The notes under the pieces are model-generated. The model had not been told where the DNA came from. It saw nothing but the letters and a program-made list of their open reading frames with translations, and did no database searches. Below, piece by piece: positions 32,378 through 39,952 of a stretch of 40,803 nt of DNA. The position numbers and the translations under genes are program-made. The DNA is from Methanobacteriota archaeon. Lineage in GTDB: Archaea > Thermoplasmatota > Poseidoniia > Poseidoniales > Thalassarchaeaceae. The stretch lies in the NCBI GenBank assembly GCA_002719615.1, contig PBHZ01000019.1, forward strand, positions 33,651-74,453. Reading direction: 5' to 3'. Within the stretch, counting starts at the first letter, position 1, and every line of letters begins with the position of its first letter.

Positions 32378-32701
32378 ATGAGTGAATCTGGTGACATTGT
32401 AAAATTTCAAAGATGGTTACAATCTCAACTATCAGAAGCAGAGAGTATTGAAGATCCACAAGAGAAAAAAAGAAGAATTTTAAGAATAGATGCCGCACTA
32501 TCAGAAACAATTTTCTTTAGAGAATTATTAGAAACAATTGATGATGTAATTGAGTCACCTTTTGTTCAAAGAGAAACGCCTGTTCGCAATAATGAAAGAC
32601 AGGAATTAACTCCAAAACAAAATAATTCTTTAACCTGCTCTAAGTGCAATGGCGAAATAGATTCAGAGTTAAAATTCTGTCTTCTTTGTGGAGAATACTA
32701 A
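32378..32701 (+). CDS. Small C-terminal zinc-ribbon protein, unrecognised
   Basis: This 107-residue protein has a helical N-terminal part (VKFQRWLQSQLSEAES, then KKRRILRIDAALSETIFFRE) and a C-terminal zinc ribbon with CSKC and CLLC separated by 14 residues, ending three residues after the last cysteine. I know no named family for it. ATG 32378 is preferred to 32363 because a TTAATG AT-rich box lies about 26 bases before it. It is divergent from ipk and its stop abuts the convergent kptA stop with no gap. Confidence 0.7.
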   Translation: MSESGDIVKFQRWLQSQLSEAESIEDPQEKKRRILRIDAALSETIFFRELLETIDDVIESPFVQRETPVRNNERQELTPKQNNSLTCSKCNGEIDSELKFCLLCGEY

Positions 32702-33424
32702 TTATTCTTCTTCATCTTCCCATTTTGCTCTGGCTAGAACATACTGTGGATGATTATTTTCTATTACTGATAAGTATTCACCTTCGACTTTTTCAGTTAG
32801 ATAAACTGTAACTCCTGCATGCCATATCATTTCCCCGGAAGCCACCATACGGGCAGTATCAACTTCAAGAATTGTGGGTAGCGAAAAATGCACCTTTCCA
32901 GCTTCAGCTGCTGATCTAATTGATGCAGATAGATGAACATGTGCTCTATTACCTGGCGTCAGTCCAACTTCTAACAGATTATCAGTATGTTCTGGATCGC
33001 AAGGAAAGTATAATGCATCTGGTATATTATCTGTAGGTAAATCTAGTTCAATTTCTAAAGTATGTCCATAAGTAGCCCTTATCATTATCCCCCTTACTTC
33101 ATACCTTCCTTTTGGATCAGTTTCTGCAATCGCATTGAAATGATGAGGTCTTAACCAATGATACCTCTTTTCATCCCGTTTTTTGAATTGTCTGATTATG
33201 TCTTTTATATCTACCCACCCATTTATATCCATTTCTAGATCAAATTTTTCGGGTGCGTGTCTCAGTATCAGAGCTAATCTTCTCGCCATACTGTTTCGTT
33301 CACCAGTCCTCATGATAAATTTCCCTTCTGCATTACATGCTGGGCACAAATGATCATCTGCATAATATCCGTGATTTTGACATTCTCTAATCATATCATA
33401 CATGCCCAGTTGCATTTCTTTCAT
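32702..33424 (-). CDS. kptA: RNA 2'-phosphotransferase Tpt1/KptA with N-terminal zinc ribbon
   Basis: KptA/Tpt1 removes a 2'-phosphate from RNA by transferring it to NAD+, the last step of tRNA splicing in eukaryotes; its archaeal role is less clear. The core is visible: ARRLALILRHAPEKFDLEMD with the LRH motif, GWVDIKDII, YGHTLEIELDLP and NRAHVHLSASI. Before it, residues 15-30 form a zinc-ribbon-like CxxH-x8-CxxC that the usual KptA lacks or has only in some archaea. ATG 33424 has GAGAGG just upstream; ATG 33415 would be a leaderless start 25 bases after a GTATACC box. Length 240 aa. Confidence 0.88.
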   Translation of the reverse strand: MKEMQLGMYDMIRECQNHGYYADDHLCPACNAEGKFIMRTGERNSMARRLALILRHAPEKFDLEMDINGWVDIKDIIRQFKKRDEKRYHWLRPHHFNAIAETDPKGRYEVRGIMIRATYGHTLEIELDLPTDNIPDALYFPCDPEHTDNLLEVGLTPGNRAHVHLSASIRSAAEAGKVHFSLPTILEVDTARMVASGEMIWHAGVTVYLTEKVEGEYLSVIENNHPQYVLARAKWEDEEE

Positions 33425-33464
33425 GAACCTCTCGGTATACTAACATCTCTGCTGACTTAAACAG

Positions 33465-33477
33465 TGAATATTATTCA
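33465..33477. promoter_or_regulatory. Inverted repeat upstream of thiolase
   Basis: TGAAT-att-ATTCA is a perfect 5-base inverted repeat lying between a TATA-like CTTAAA (about 33455) and the thiolase ATG at 33499. This is a plausible operator position, but the element is short and AT-rich. Confidence 0.22.
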
Positions 33478-33498
33478 TTACCATCTCTTCGCAATATC

Positions 33499-34632
33499 AT
33501 GAAGGCGGTAATAGTTGATTGGCTTCGATCACCATTTCATAGAGCACATAAGGGAAAATTATCCAATGTAAGGCCTGATGAAATGGCTGGCTATTTGGCT
33601 AAAACTATTCTAAAACGAAATAATATATCGCCTGAGCTAGTCGATGATATACTAGTTGGATGTGCATATCCTGAAGGAGAACAAGGATACAACATAGGTC
33701 GTATTATATCATATATTGGTGGCTTACCAAATAGTGTTCCTGGTGTAACCTTCAACAGATTATGTGGTTCTTCAATGCAAGCAGTTTTATCTGCTTCTGC
33801 TAACATAGAAGTTGGATGGGGAGAATGTTTTCTGTGTGGCGGAGTCGAATCCATGAGTCGTATTAAGAGAAGAGGTTTCAATTGGAGCCCTAGTCCGGAA
33901 TTAGAATTAATATTCCCTCAAGCATACATCGGAATGGTTGAAACAGCAGAAAATATAGCTAATTTATGGAAAATTTCTAGAAGTGAGCAGGAGAATTTCG
34001 CACTTCTTTCTCATAAAAAAGCAAATTTTGCCAGAGAATCTGGATTTTTAAATGAAGAAATTGTTACAATAAATAATTCAAAAGAAGATATTATTGAAGA
34101 CGGGTGCATACGAAGTAGTACTACATTAGAGTCAATGTCTAAACTATCACCTGTTCTTGGGGCTAATACTTCAATTACGGCAGCTACTGCCTCTCCTCTG
34201 ACTGACGGCGCATCATTCATGATTGTTTGTAGTGAGAATTTTGCGATAAGAAATAACTTAACTCCTATTGCAAGAATAGTTTCTGGAGCCGTTACAGGTT
34301 GTGATCCTGAAATTATGGGTATAGGTCCAGTAGAAGCCTCTAGAATGGCACTCAAAAGGGCAAAATGGTCTATTGAAGATATAGATATTTTTGAACTAAA
34401 CGAAGCCTTTTCTTCTCAAAGTATAGCTGTAATAAATGAATTAGGAATTAATATTGACAAAGTCAATATCGATGGTGGTTCTCTTGCTATAGGACATCCT
34501 TTAGGGGCTTCTGGAATTAGAATAATAGGTAAAGCCGCTTCTATATTAAATAGAACAAATGGTGAACGAGCAATAGCATCTATGTGCATTGGCGGAGGGA
34601 TGGGAATAGCCATTACATTAGAAAAACCATGA
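33499..34632 (+). CDS. Thiolase (acetyl-CoA acyltransferase family)
   Basis: This 377-residue thiolase would cleave 3-ketoacyl-CoA or condense acetyl-CoA. The nucleophilic cysteine is C89 in NRLCGSSMQA, the histidine is H333 in GHPLGASG, and the second cysteine is C363 in MCIGGGMG, so the catalytic set is complete. ELNEAFSSQS is also present. The complete second-cysteine motif and lack of an adjacent DUF35 gene argue for a degradative or FadA-like enzyme rather than the archaeal mevalonate thiolase, but this is inference. It is transcribed alone, with a possible operator upstream. Confidence 0.9.
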   Translation: MKAVIVDWLRSPFHRAHKGKLSNVRPDEMAGYLAKTILKRNNISPELVDDILVGCAYPEGEQGYNIGRIISYIGGLPNSVPGVTFNRLCGSSMQAVLSASANIEVGWGECFLCGGVESMSRIKRRGFNWSPSPELELIFPQAYIGMVETAENIANLWKISRSEQENFALLSHKKANFARESGFLNEEIVTINNSKEDIIEDGCIRSSTTLESMSKLSPVLGANTSITAATASPLTDGASFMIVCSENFAIRNNLTPIARIVSGAVTGCDPEIMGIGPVEASRMALKRAKWSIEDIDIFELNEAFSSQSIAVINELGINIDKVNIDGGSLAIGHPLGASGIRIIGKAASILNRTNGERAIASMCIGGGMGIAITLEKP

Positions 34633-34701
34633 CAGTATATCATTTTACTAATTATGCTTATTTAGCGACGACCTCTTGAAGTATATCCTATTCCGAATAG
34701 C

Positions 34702-35895
34702 ATGGTTAAAGATACTGGCGTATCTATCAAGGGAGAATCTCTGAAAGATAAGCATATCTTATTCGCAATTACAGGAGGTATAGCAGCTACTGAATCAATT
34801 AAAGTTTCTAGGGAATTGAGACGATATGGAGCGAAACTAACAATATTAATGTCTAAAGAAGCTGAAAAAATAATAACTCCCCTAGCAATATCTTGGGCAT
34901 CTAATTCAGAAGTAAATAGCAGTTGGAATTATGAAATGTCCCAACTAGAAGACTTCGATCTTGTATTGGTAGCCCCAGCCACAAGAAATACTATATCTAA
35001 GCATGTTTATGGAATCCTGGATTCTCCAATAATGATGGCGCTTTCTGCTGCAAGATCTAAATCAACACCCACACTATTCATACCATCTATGCATTTAGAT
35101 TTATTTGACGATCCAGTTACTACCGAATTAATTGAAAAATTAAATTATGAGAATTGTTTTGTCTTAACAGATTCTGTAAAAGAGGGTAAAATAAAACAAC
35201 TCAATCCCGTAGATATAGTAGCCAGAGCTTCTAATATAATTAATAGTTCTCTACCTAATCGTAAAAAAATTGCTATCACTTTGGGTGCTAATAGAGCTCC
35301 AATAGATTCTGTGAGAGCCATACAAAATGCATCATCGGGGAAGACTGGATGGATTATATCAGAATATTTGTACCGTAATGGCCATGATGTAATTTGTATA
35401 GTAGGAAAAACTAGTGAAAGACCAAATTTCAACTTACCTGATATCCGATTAGCCGGCAGTCCACAAGAAATGTTACATCAATCTATAAATTTGGCTTCAG
35501 AAGAAATAAAACCAGATGCATGGATTCATGCTGCTGCAGTATTAGATTACTTCACAGAACCCGAGAAAGGAAAGAGAGCCAGTGAACAAGGAGATTGGGA
35601 AATTACTTTGACTCAAGGGCCAAAACATATTGCCGAATTGATGCCTTTGGTAGGTAATTGCACAAGAATTGGATTTAAATTGGAATCTAATGTAAAAGAA
35701 GATTTTCTTATAGAAAAATCAATCAACCAAATCTCAAGATATAATTTAGATGCTGTAATTGGAAATATCAAAGAACAAATTAATGATTCTAACTACCCAA
35801 GAGCTAGAATCATTGATAAAGATGGTTCGGTAAAGAATTTGAAGGATTACAAAGAATTATGCGAAGCCATAGAATCAGTTATATTGAGTTCTTGA
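34702..35895 (+). CDS. coaBC: Bifunctional CoaBC (phosphopantothenoylcysteine synthetase/decarboxylase)
   Basis: CoaBC adds cysteine to 4'-phosphopantothenate and decarboxylates the product in coenzyme A synthesis. The N-terminal flavoprotein half has ILFAITGGIAATESIKVSRE (FMN binding) and VLVAPATRNTISK. The C-terminal CoaB half begins at about residue 193 with ITLGANRAPIDSVRAIQNAS and SSGKTG. Length 397 aa is typical. In the CoaC half the active-site histidine expected 16-17 residues before APAT is not there (NYEMSQLEDFDLVLVAPAT), and the PAMN clamp reads PSMH. The synthetase half looks complete. Single start ATG 34702. Confidence 0.88.
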   Translation: MVKDTGVSIKGESLKDKHILFAITGGIAATESIKVSRELRRYGAKLTILMSKEAEKIITPLAISWASNSEVNSSWNYEMSQLEDFDLVLVAPATRNTISKHVYGILDSPIMMALSAARSKSTPTLFIPSMHLDLFDDPVTTELIEKLNYENCFVLTDSVKEGKIKQLNPVDIVARASNIINSSLPNRKKIAITLGANRAPIDSVRAIQNASSGKTGWIISEYLYRNGHDVICIVGKTSERPNFNLPDIRLAGSPQEMLHQSINLASEEIKPDAWIHAAAVLDYFTEPEKGKRASEQGDWEITLTQGPKHIAELMPLVGNCTRIGFKLESNVKEDFLIEKSINQISRYNLDAVIGNIKEQINDSNYPRARIIDKDGSVKNLKDYKELCEAIESVILSS

Positions 35896-35945
35896 TAGGT
35901 TTTATTCCATTACATTCAAAACTGTATCACTTCTCAGTATTTCTT

Positions 35946-37466
35946 ATGAAAGACCAAGGAAAGGCTAAGAGAGGTATTCCGGCTAAATCGGAGTTCAATT
36001 CTTGGTATCCAGCAATCGTTGAAATTGCTGATTTAGTCGATAAGAGATACCCAATTAAAGGCATGGATGTATGGAAACCTTATGGCTGGAAAGCAATGTC
36101 TTTGATAGATTCTATTACACGTGCTGAAATGGAAAGAACCGACCATAATGAATACAGATTTCCCTTACTAGTACCTGAAGATTTATTAGAAAAAGAAAAT
36201 AAATTAGTTGCCAAGTTAAAAGCGGCAAGAGATGCTGGTGTCGACCCATCTGAATTAAGACTCGAGGAGGAAGATGCTGGTTTCAAAAAGGAGGTTTACT
36301 GGGTCAAACATGGAGGAGAAAATAAATTAGATATTCCAATGTTCCTTAGGCCTACCTCTGAGACTCCTATGTACAATATGTTCTCTTTATGGATAAGAAG
36401 TCATGCTGATTTGCCTTTGAAAACATATCAAATAGTTAATACTTTCAGATATGAAACCAAACAAACTAGATCATTTATCAGGGTAAGGGAAATACATTTC
36501 TTTGAAGCACATACTGTACATAAAGATGAAGAAAGTGCTACATTACAGATACAAGAAGATGCTAATATAGTTCAAAATATATTAAGTAAATTATGCCTTC
36601 CTAATATAATATCAAAAAGACCTTTGTGGGATACATTCCCTGGTGCATGGTATACCACTGCTGCAGATGTTGTTATGCCAAATGGTCGAACATTACAAGT
36701 AGCTACTTATCACCACTACAGAGACCAATGGGCTAAATCATTTGATTTATCCTATGAGGATGAAAATGGGAAAACTAAATTTTGTCATCAAACTACATTT
36801 GGGATGTCGGAACGGCTTTTGGGAGCTATTGTTGGCTTACATGGTGATGACTCAGGTTTGATACTTCCTCCTGCAGTATCTCCCATTCAGGTAATTATAA
36901 TGCCTATAGCGACTCATATTTCCGACGATGTAATTATATATTCTACTAATATTAAAAAAGAATTGGAAAATAGTGGTTTAAGGACTAAAATTGACGATAG
37001 AAATATAAGACCTGGAAACAAACATTATCATTGGGAAATAAAAGGAGTACCAATAAGATTAGAAATCGGACCCAAGGATATTTCCAAAAATCAATGTATA
37101 ATTTCTTTGAGAACCGGGGGTAAAGAAATAATTCCCTTAGATAATCTAGTTCCTCACATATATTCTGCTCTAGAATCAATCTCCGAAATATTAACAAATA
37201 GAGCAAATAAATTATTTGATAATATGATTTTACCATTACCTAAATCTACTATTTTAGATGGTAAAATATCTTTTAGTGAGCCGATTAATGAAGGAATTGT
37301 ATATGAATTTCCATTTGATGGAAATGATGCAGATGCTGAATTATTGGAAAGAAACACAGGAATGACGTTATTGGGAGAATGTAATAAACCATATAAAAAT
37401 CCAATATCATGTATAATTACAGGAAAATTAACTACCAAGAAGCATCATCTTTCTAGGATGTATTAA
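35946..37466 (+). CDS. proS: Prolyl-tRNA synthetase (archaeal/eukaryotic type)
   Basis: This 506-residue class II enzyme charges tRNA-Pro. It is of the archaeal/eukaryotic type with no editing insertion: LRPTSETPMYNMFSLWIRSH is motif-2-proximal, TFRYETKQTRSFIRVREIHF is motif 2, and FGMSERLLGAIVGLHGDDSG is the motif 3 region. The anticodon-binding domain and a C-terminal domain ending in tyrosine (LSRMY) follow, as in this type. ATG 35946 starts at MKDQGKAKRGIPAKSEFNSW, the conserved N-terminus; upstream in-frame sequence overlaps coaBC and is not used. The 3' end overlaps the convergent membrane protein gene by 14 bases. Confidence 0.95.
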   Translation: MKDQGKAKRGIPAKSEFNSWYPAIVEIADLVDKRYPIKGMDVWKPYGWKAMSLIDSITRAEMERTDHNEYRFPLLVPEDLLEKENKLVAKLKAARDAGVDPSELRLEEEDAGFKKEVYWVKHGGENKLDIPMFLRPTSETPMYNMFSLWIRSHADLPLKTYQIVNTFRYETKQTRSFIRVREIHFFEAHTVHKDEESATLQIQEDANIVQNILSKLCLPNIISKRPLWDTFPGAWYTTAADVVMPNGRTLQVATYHHYRDQWAKSFDLSYEDENGKTKFCHQTTFGMSERLLGAIVGLHGDDSGLILPPAVSPIQVIIMPIATHISDDVIIYSTNIKKELENSGLRTKIDDRNIRPGNKHYHWEIKGVPIRLEIGPKDISKNQCIISLRTGGKEIIPLDNLVPHIYSALESISEILTNRANKLFDNMILPLPKSTILDGKISFSEPINEGIVYEFPFDGNDADAELLERNTGMTLLGECNKPYKNPISCIITGKLTTKKHHLSRMY

Positions 37467-38052
37467 CTTTCTTCTTGAAGAAAATTCCTATTAAAAACAT
37501 TAAGGAAAATATAATTATCAGCGAAATATCAAATATTTCTAAACTTCTTGGTTCTATCCATGTATCTATTTCATGTAATCCATCCCATGATGTCGCTTTT
37601 AGCCAGACAACTTGTGTTTTACCTTCAACACATATTTCTTTCATATTAGCAACGCCTAGTGAACACAGTATCTCTCCCATGCCAAGGTAAATATTTGTTA
37701 TTATGGTTAATAATCCAGAAAAGCCTATGAATAATACCATCTTTCTTCTTTTCTTAATTATCTTACCTTGTTCCTTGATTATAGAATTCATGTCAGGTAG
37801 AAATTCTGGAATTTCAACATCAGAAACGATTGTAGTTTTTTCTTCAGTAATACCATAAGCATCAATTTTGGGACCCATTATGCCCATTTCTTCTAATGCT
37901 TCTCTCCCATAAATTCTTTCGGCAAGAACATAAAGATGTGGATTATTTTCTAATTCAACAGGATCAAGAGTGCCATCTAGGAGCTTCTTCATTAGCTCTG
38001 TGTCATCCATACGATACACTCTCATGACATATCCTTCATCAAATGAACGCAT
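37453..38052 (-). CDS. Two-helix membrane protein, unrecognised
   Basis: I do not recognise this 199-residue protein. The N-terminal 90 residues are soluble and helical, with LMKKLLDGTLDPVELENNPH followed by LYVLAERIYGREALEEMG. Two hydrophobic helices lie at about 105-124 and 172-192, separated by about 48 residues with two cysteines (C130 and C141) and several tryptophans. The basic KIIKKRRK before helix 1 and KKK after helix 2 suggest both ends are cytoplasmic, with the loop outside. Starts at 38052, 38025 or 38010 are all possible. It follows the transketolase genes by 17 bases and is likely in their transcript. Confidence 0.68.
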   Translation of the reverse strand: MRSFDEGYVMRVYRMDDTELMKKLLDGTLDPVELENNPHLYVLAERIYGREALEEMGIMGPKIDAYGITEEKTTIVSDVEIPEFLPDMNSIIKEQGKIIKKRRKMVLFIGFSGLLTIITNIYLGMGEILCSLGVANMKEICVEGKTQVVWLKATSWDGLHEIDTWIEPRSLEIFDISLIIIFSLMFLIGIFFKKKVNTS

Positions 38053-38069
38053 GTTAGGGTCATTCTAAT

Positions 38070-39017
38070 TCATTTACGGCTTACACTCTTCTTAGCCGCT
38101 TTGACTATATCTAATGTACTCATTGACATTTTTTCTAATAATTCTTCCGAATCTCCACTTTCACCAAATATGTCCTTTACTCCGACCATTTCTACAGGAA
38201 CTAGGTTATTTCGCGAATTATGTTCTGCTACAGCACTACCTAATCCCCCTATAATGGAATGATCTTCTGCAGTAACTATGCATCCACATCTTTTACTCCA
38301 TACATCTATTAATACTTCATCTAATGGTTTTATAGTATGCATATCTATTACTGCTGCATTAATTCCTTCCTTTTTCAAAATATTACTGGCTTCAATTGAT
38401 TTTGAAACCATTACTCCACAACTAATTATTACGACATCATCCCCTTCTTTGAGTAAATTTCCTTTACCAATCTTCAAATTATTTTTCGTTTCATTTGTAT
38501 AAGATCGTGAAACCTTGTTTCTGATAGTTCTCATATAGGAAGGACCTTCCAATTGTACTACTTGCATGGTTAGCTCTTCTGCAGAGATATCATCTGCAGG
38601 ATGAATAATTGTCATATTCGGTAAAGTTCGATATATCGCTAAATCTTCTATTGATTGTGCACTACTTCCATCACTTCCAGTGTGTATTCCACCATGGCTT
38701 CCACAAATATGAACCTTTAAGCATGGCCTGGCAATACCATTTCTGACTTGCTCGAATCCTCTTTCAGTGAAAATAGCAAAGGTACTGGCCATAGGAATTT
38801 TGCCCGATGAAGCCAGTCCAGCTGCTACCAACATCATATTTTGTTCAGCAATTCCCAATGAAAATGTCCTATCGGGATATTCAGATCTAAAATGACAAGA
38901 TTTAGTCGATTTACCTAAATCTGCTTCTAAAACTACTATATTGGGATTACTGGCTAACTTCAACAACGCACTACCATAACCATCTCTTGAGGCCCCTCCT
39001 CCAGATGGTGCACTCAC
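38070..39017 (-). CDS. tktB: Transketolase, C-terminal (pyrimidine-binding) subunit
   Basis: This is the second half of a split transketolase, which moves two-carbon units between sugars in the pentose-phosphate route. It contains the thiamine-diphosphate pyrimidine-binding domain with LGIAEQNMMLVAAGLAS (catalytic glutamate in AEQN), GSHGGIHTGSDGSSAQS, and a C-terminal transketolase domain (ITAEDHSIIGGLGSAVAEH-like). Length 315 aa matches archaeal split forms. Its start overlaps the stop of the N-terminal subunit by four bases, giving coupled translation of a 1:1 complex. Confidence 0.94.
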   Translation of the reverse strand: MSAPSGGGASRDGYGSALLKLASNPNIVVLEADLGKSTKSCHFRSEYPDRTFSLGIAEQNMMLVAAGLASSGKIPMASTFAIFTERGFEQVRNGIARPCLKVHICGSHGGIHTGSDGSSAQSIEDLAIYRTLPNMTIIHPADDISAEELTMQVVQLEGPSYMRTIRNKVSRSYTNETKNNLKIGKGNLLKEGDDVVIISCGVMVSKSIEASNILKKEGINAAVIDMHTIKPLDEVLIDVWSKRCGCIVTAEDHSIIGGLGSAVAEHNSRNNLVPVEMVGVKDIFGESGDSEELLEKMSMSTLDIVKAAKKSVSRK

Positions 39018-39823
39018 GACAATTCCTCCATAGCAATCTGAAACTCTTCGTCATTTGGGGCTTTTCCATGGAATGATGGATTATTTTCCATATATGATAC
39101 TCCTTTTCCTTTTATTGTATTGGCAATTATTGCCATTGGTCCTTCACTGCCATTATTAGCCCAATTAATTGCATCACAGATTTCATTCATATTATGCCCA
39201 TCTATCTCTCTAACATCCCATCCGAATGATTCAATTTTACTACTTAGATTACCTACTTCCATTTGTTTAGACACAAAATCGTCATTTTGTATTTGATTTC
39301 TATCGATTATTAACTTTAAATTATTACTTGAGTGAAAATTTGCTGCCATTATTGCTTCCCATAATTGCCCTTCTTGAGTTTCCCCATCACCTATCATCAC
39401 CCAAATTCTCCTGTTACTATTATCTAATTTAGCAGCTAATGAGCACCCTAGCCCAAACGATAGTCCCATACCCAAACTTCCCGCAGAGAAATCAACTCCA
39501 TCTGTCCATTTCATATCAACATGGCCTTGGCATACAGAACCTAATTTTCTGAAGGACATGAAATCTTGTTCATTGATAATATCAAACTCATATAAAATAG
39601 AATAAACTGCAGGACTGGCATGCCCTTTACTCATTATAAATCGATCTCTATCTTCCCAATTTGTATCTGAAGGATTTATATTCAAAACAGTACCATATAA
39701 TCCTACAATCATATCAATAGCCGACAAAGATCCTCCCGGATGTCCTGATTGAGCTTCATGTATCATTCTAATTATATTGATTCTACATCTCAATGCCATT
39801 TCTTCTAATTCAGTTATATCCAT
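39014..39823 (-). CDS. tktA: Transketolase, N-terminal (thiamine diphosphate-binding) subunit
   Basis: This is the first half of the split transketolase and binds the diphosphate of thiamine diphosphate. SGHPGGSLSAIDMIVGLYG, MSKGHASPAVYS and the cofactor motif GDGETQEGQLWEA are intact, with IDRNQIQNDD after it. ATG 39823 is chosen over ATG 39835 because GGTATAAG lies at 39850-39843, exactly 25 bases ahead, as for a leaderless archaeal transcript; the protein then starts MDITELEEMALRCRINI. It is first in the unit with tktB and the membrane protein gene. Confidence 0.94.
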   Translation of the reverse strand: MDITELEEMALRCRINIIRMIHEAQSGHPGGSLSAIDMIVGLYGTVLNINPSDTNWEDRDRFIMSKGHASPAVYSILYEFDIINEQDFMSFRKLGSVCQGHVDMKWTDGVDFSAGSLGMGLSFGLGCSLAAKLDNSNRRIWVMIGDGETQEGQLWEAIMAANFHSSNNLKLIIDRNQIQNDDFVSKQMEVGNLSSKIESFGWDVREIDGHNMNEICDAINWANNGSEGPMAIIANTIKGKGVSYMENNPSFHGKAPNDEEFQIAMEELS

Positions 39824-39842
39824 ATTAAACGGCATGTGCTCA

Positions 39843-39850
39843 CTTATACC
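39843..39850 (-). promoter_or_regulatory. TATA box of the transketolase operon
   Basis: GGTATAAG on the minus strand. The first T of TATAAG is 25 bases from ATG 39823, the distance expected between an archaeal TATA box and the transcription start. This predicts a leaderless transktolase mRNA starting at or next to the ATG. Confidence 0.55.
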
Positions 39851-39952
39851 GGACGTTGTGCTAAAGGCTATTGATGGTTTCCAATTTTTTGATTAATTTT
39901 TTAGACGCACATTCAAATCATCAGGTATCTTACGAGGCTTGAGGAGAGTATC

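Noticed and set aside
35859..35945. N-terminal extension of prolyl-tRNA synthetase to 35859
   Set aside because: The extension overlaps the coaBC end and encodes hydrophobic, non-conserved residues; the conserved protein begins at ATG 35946.
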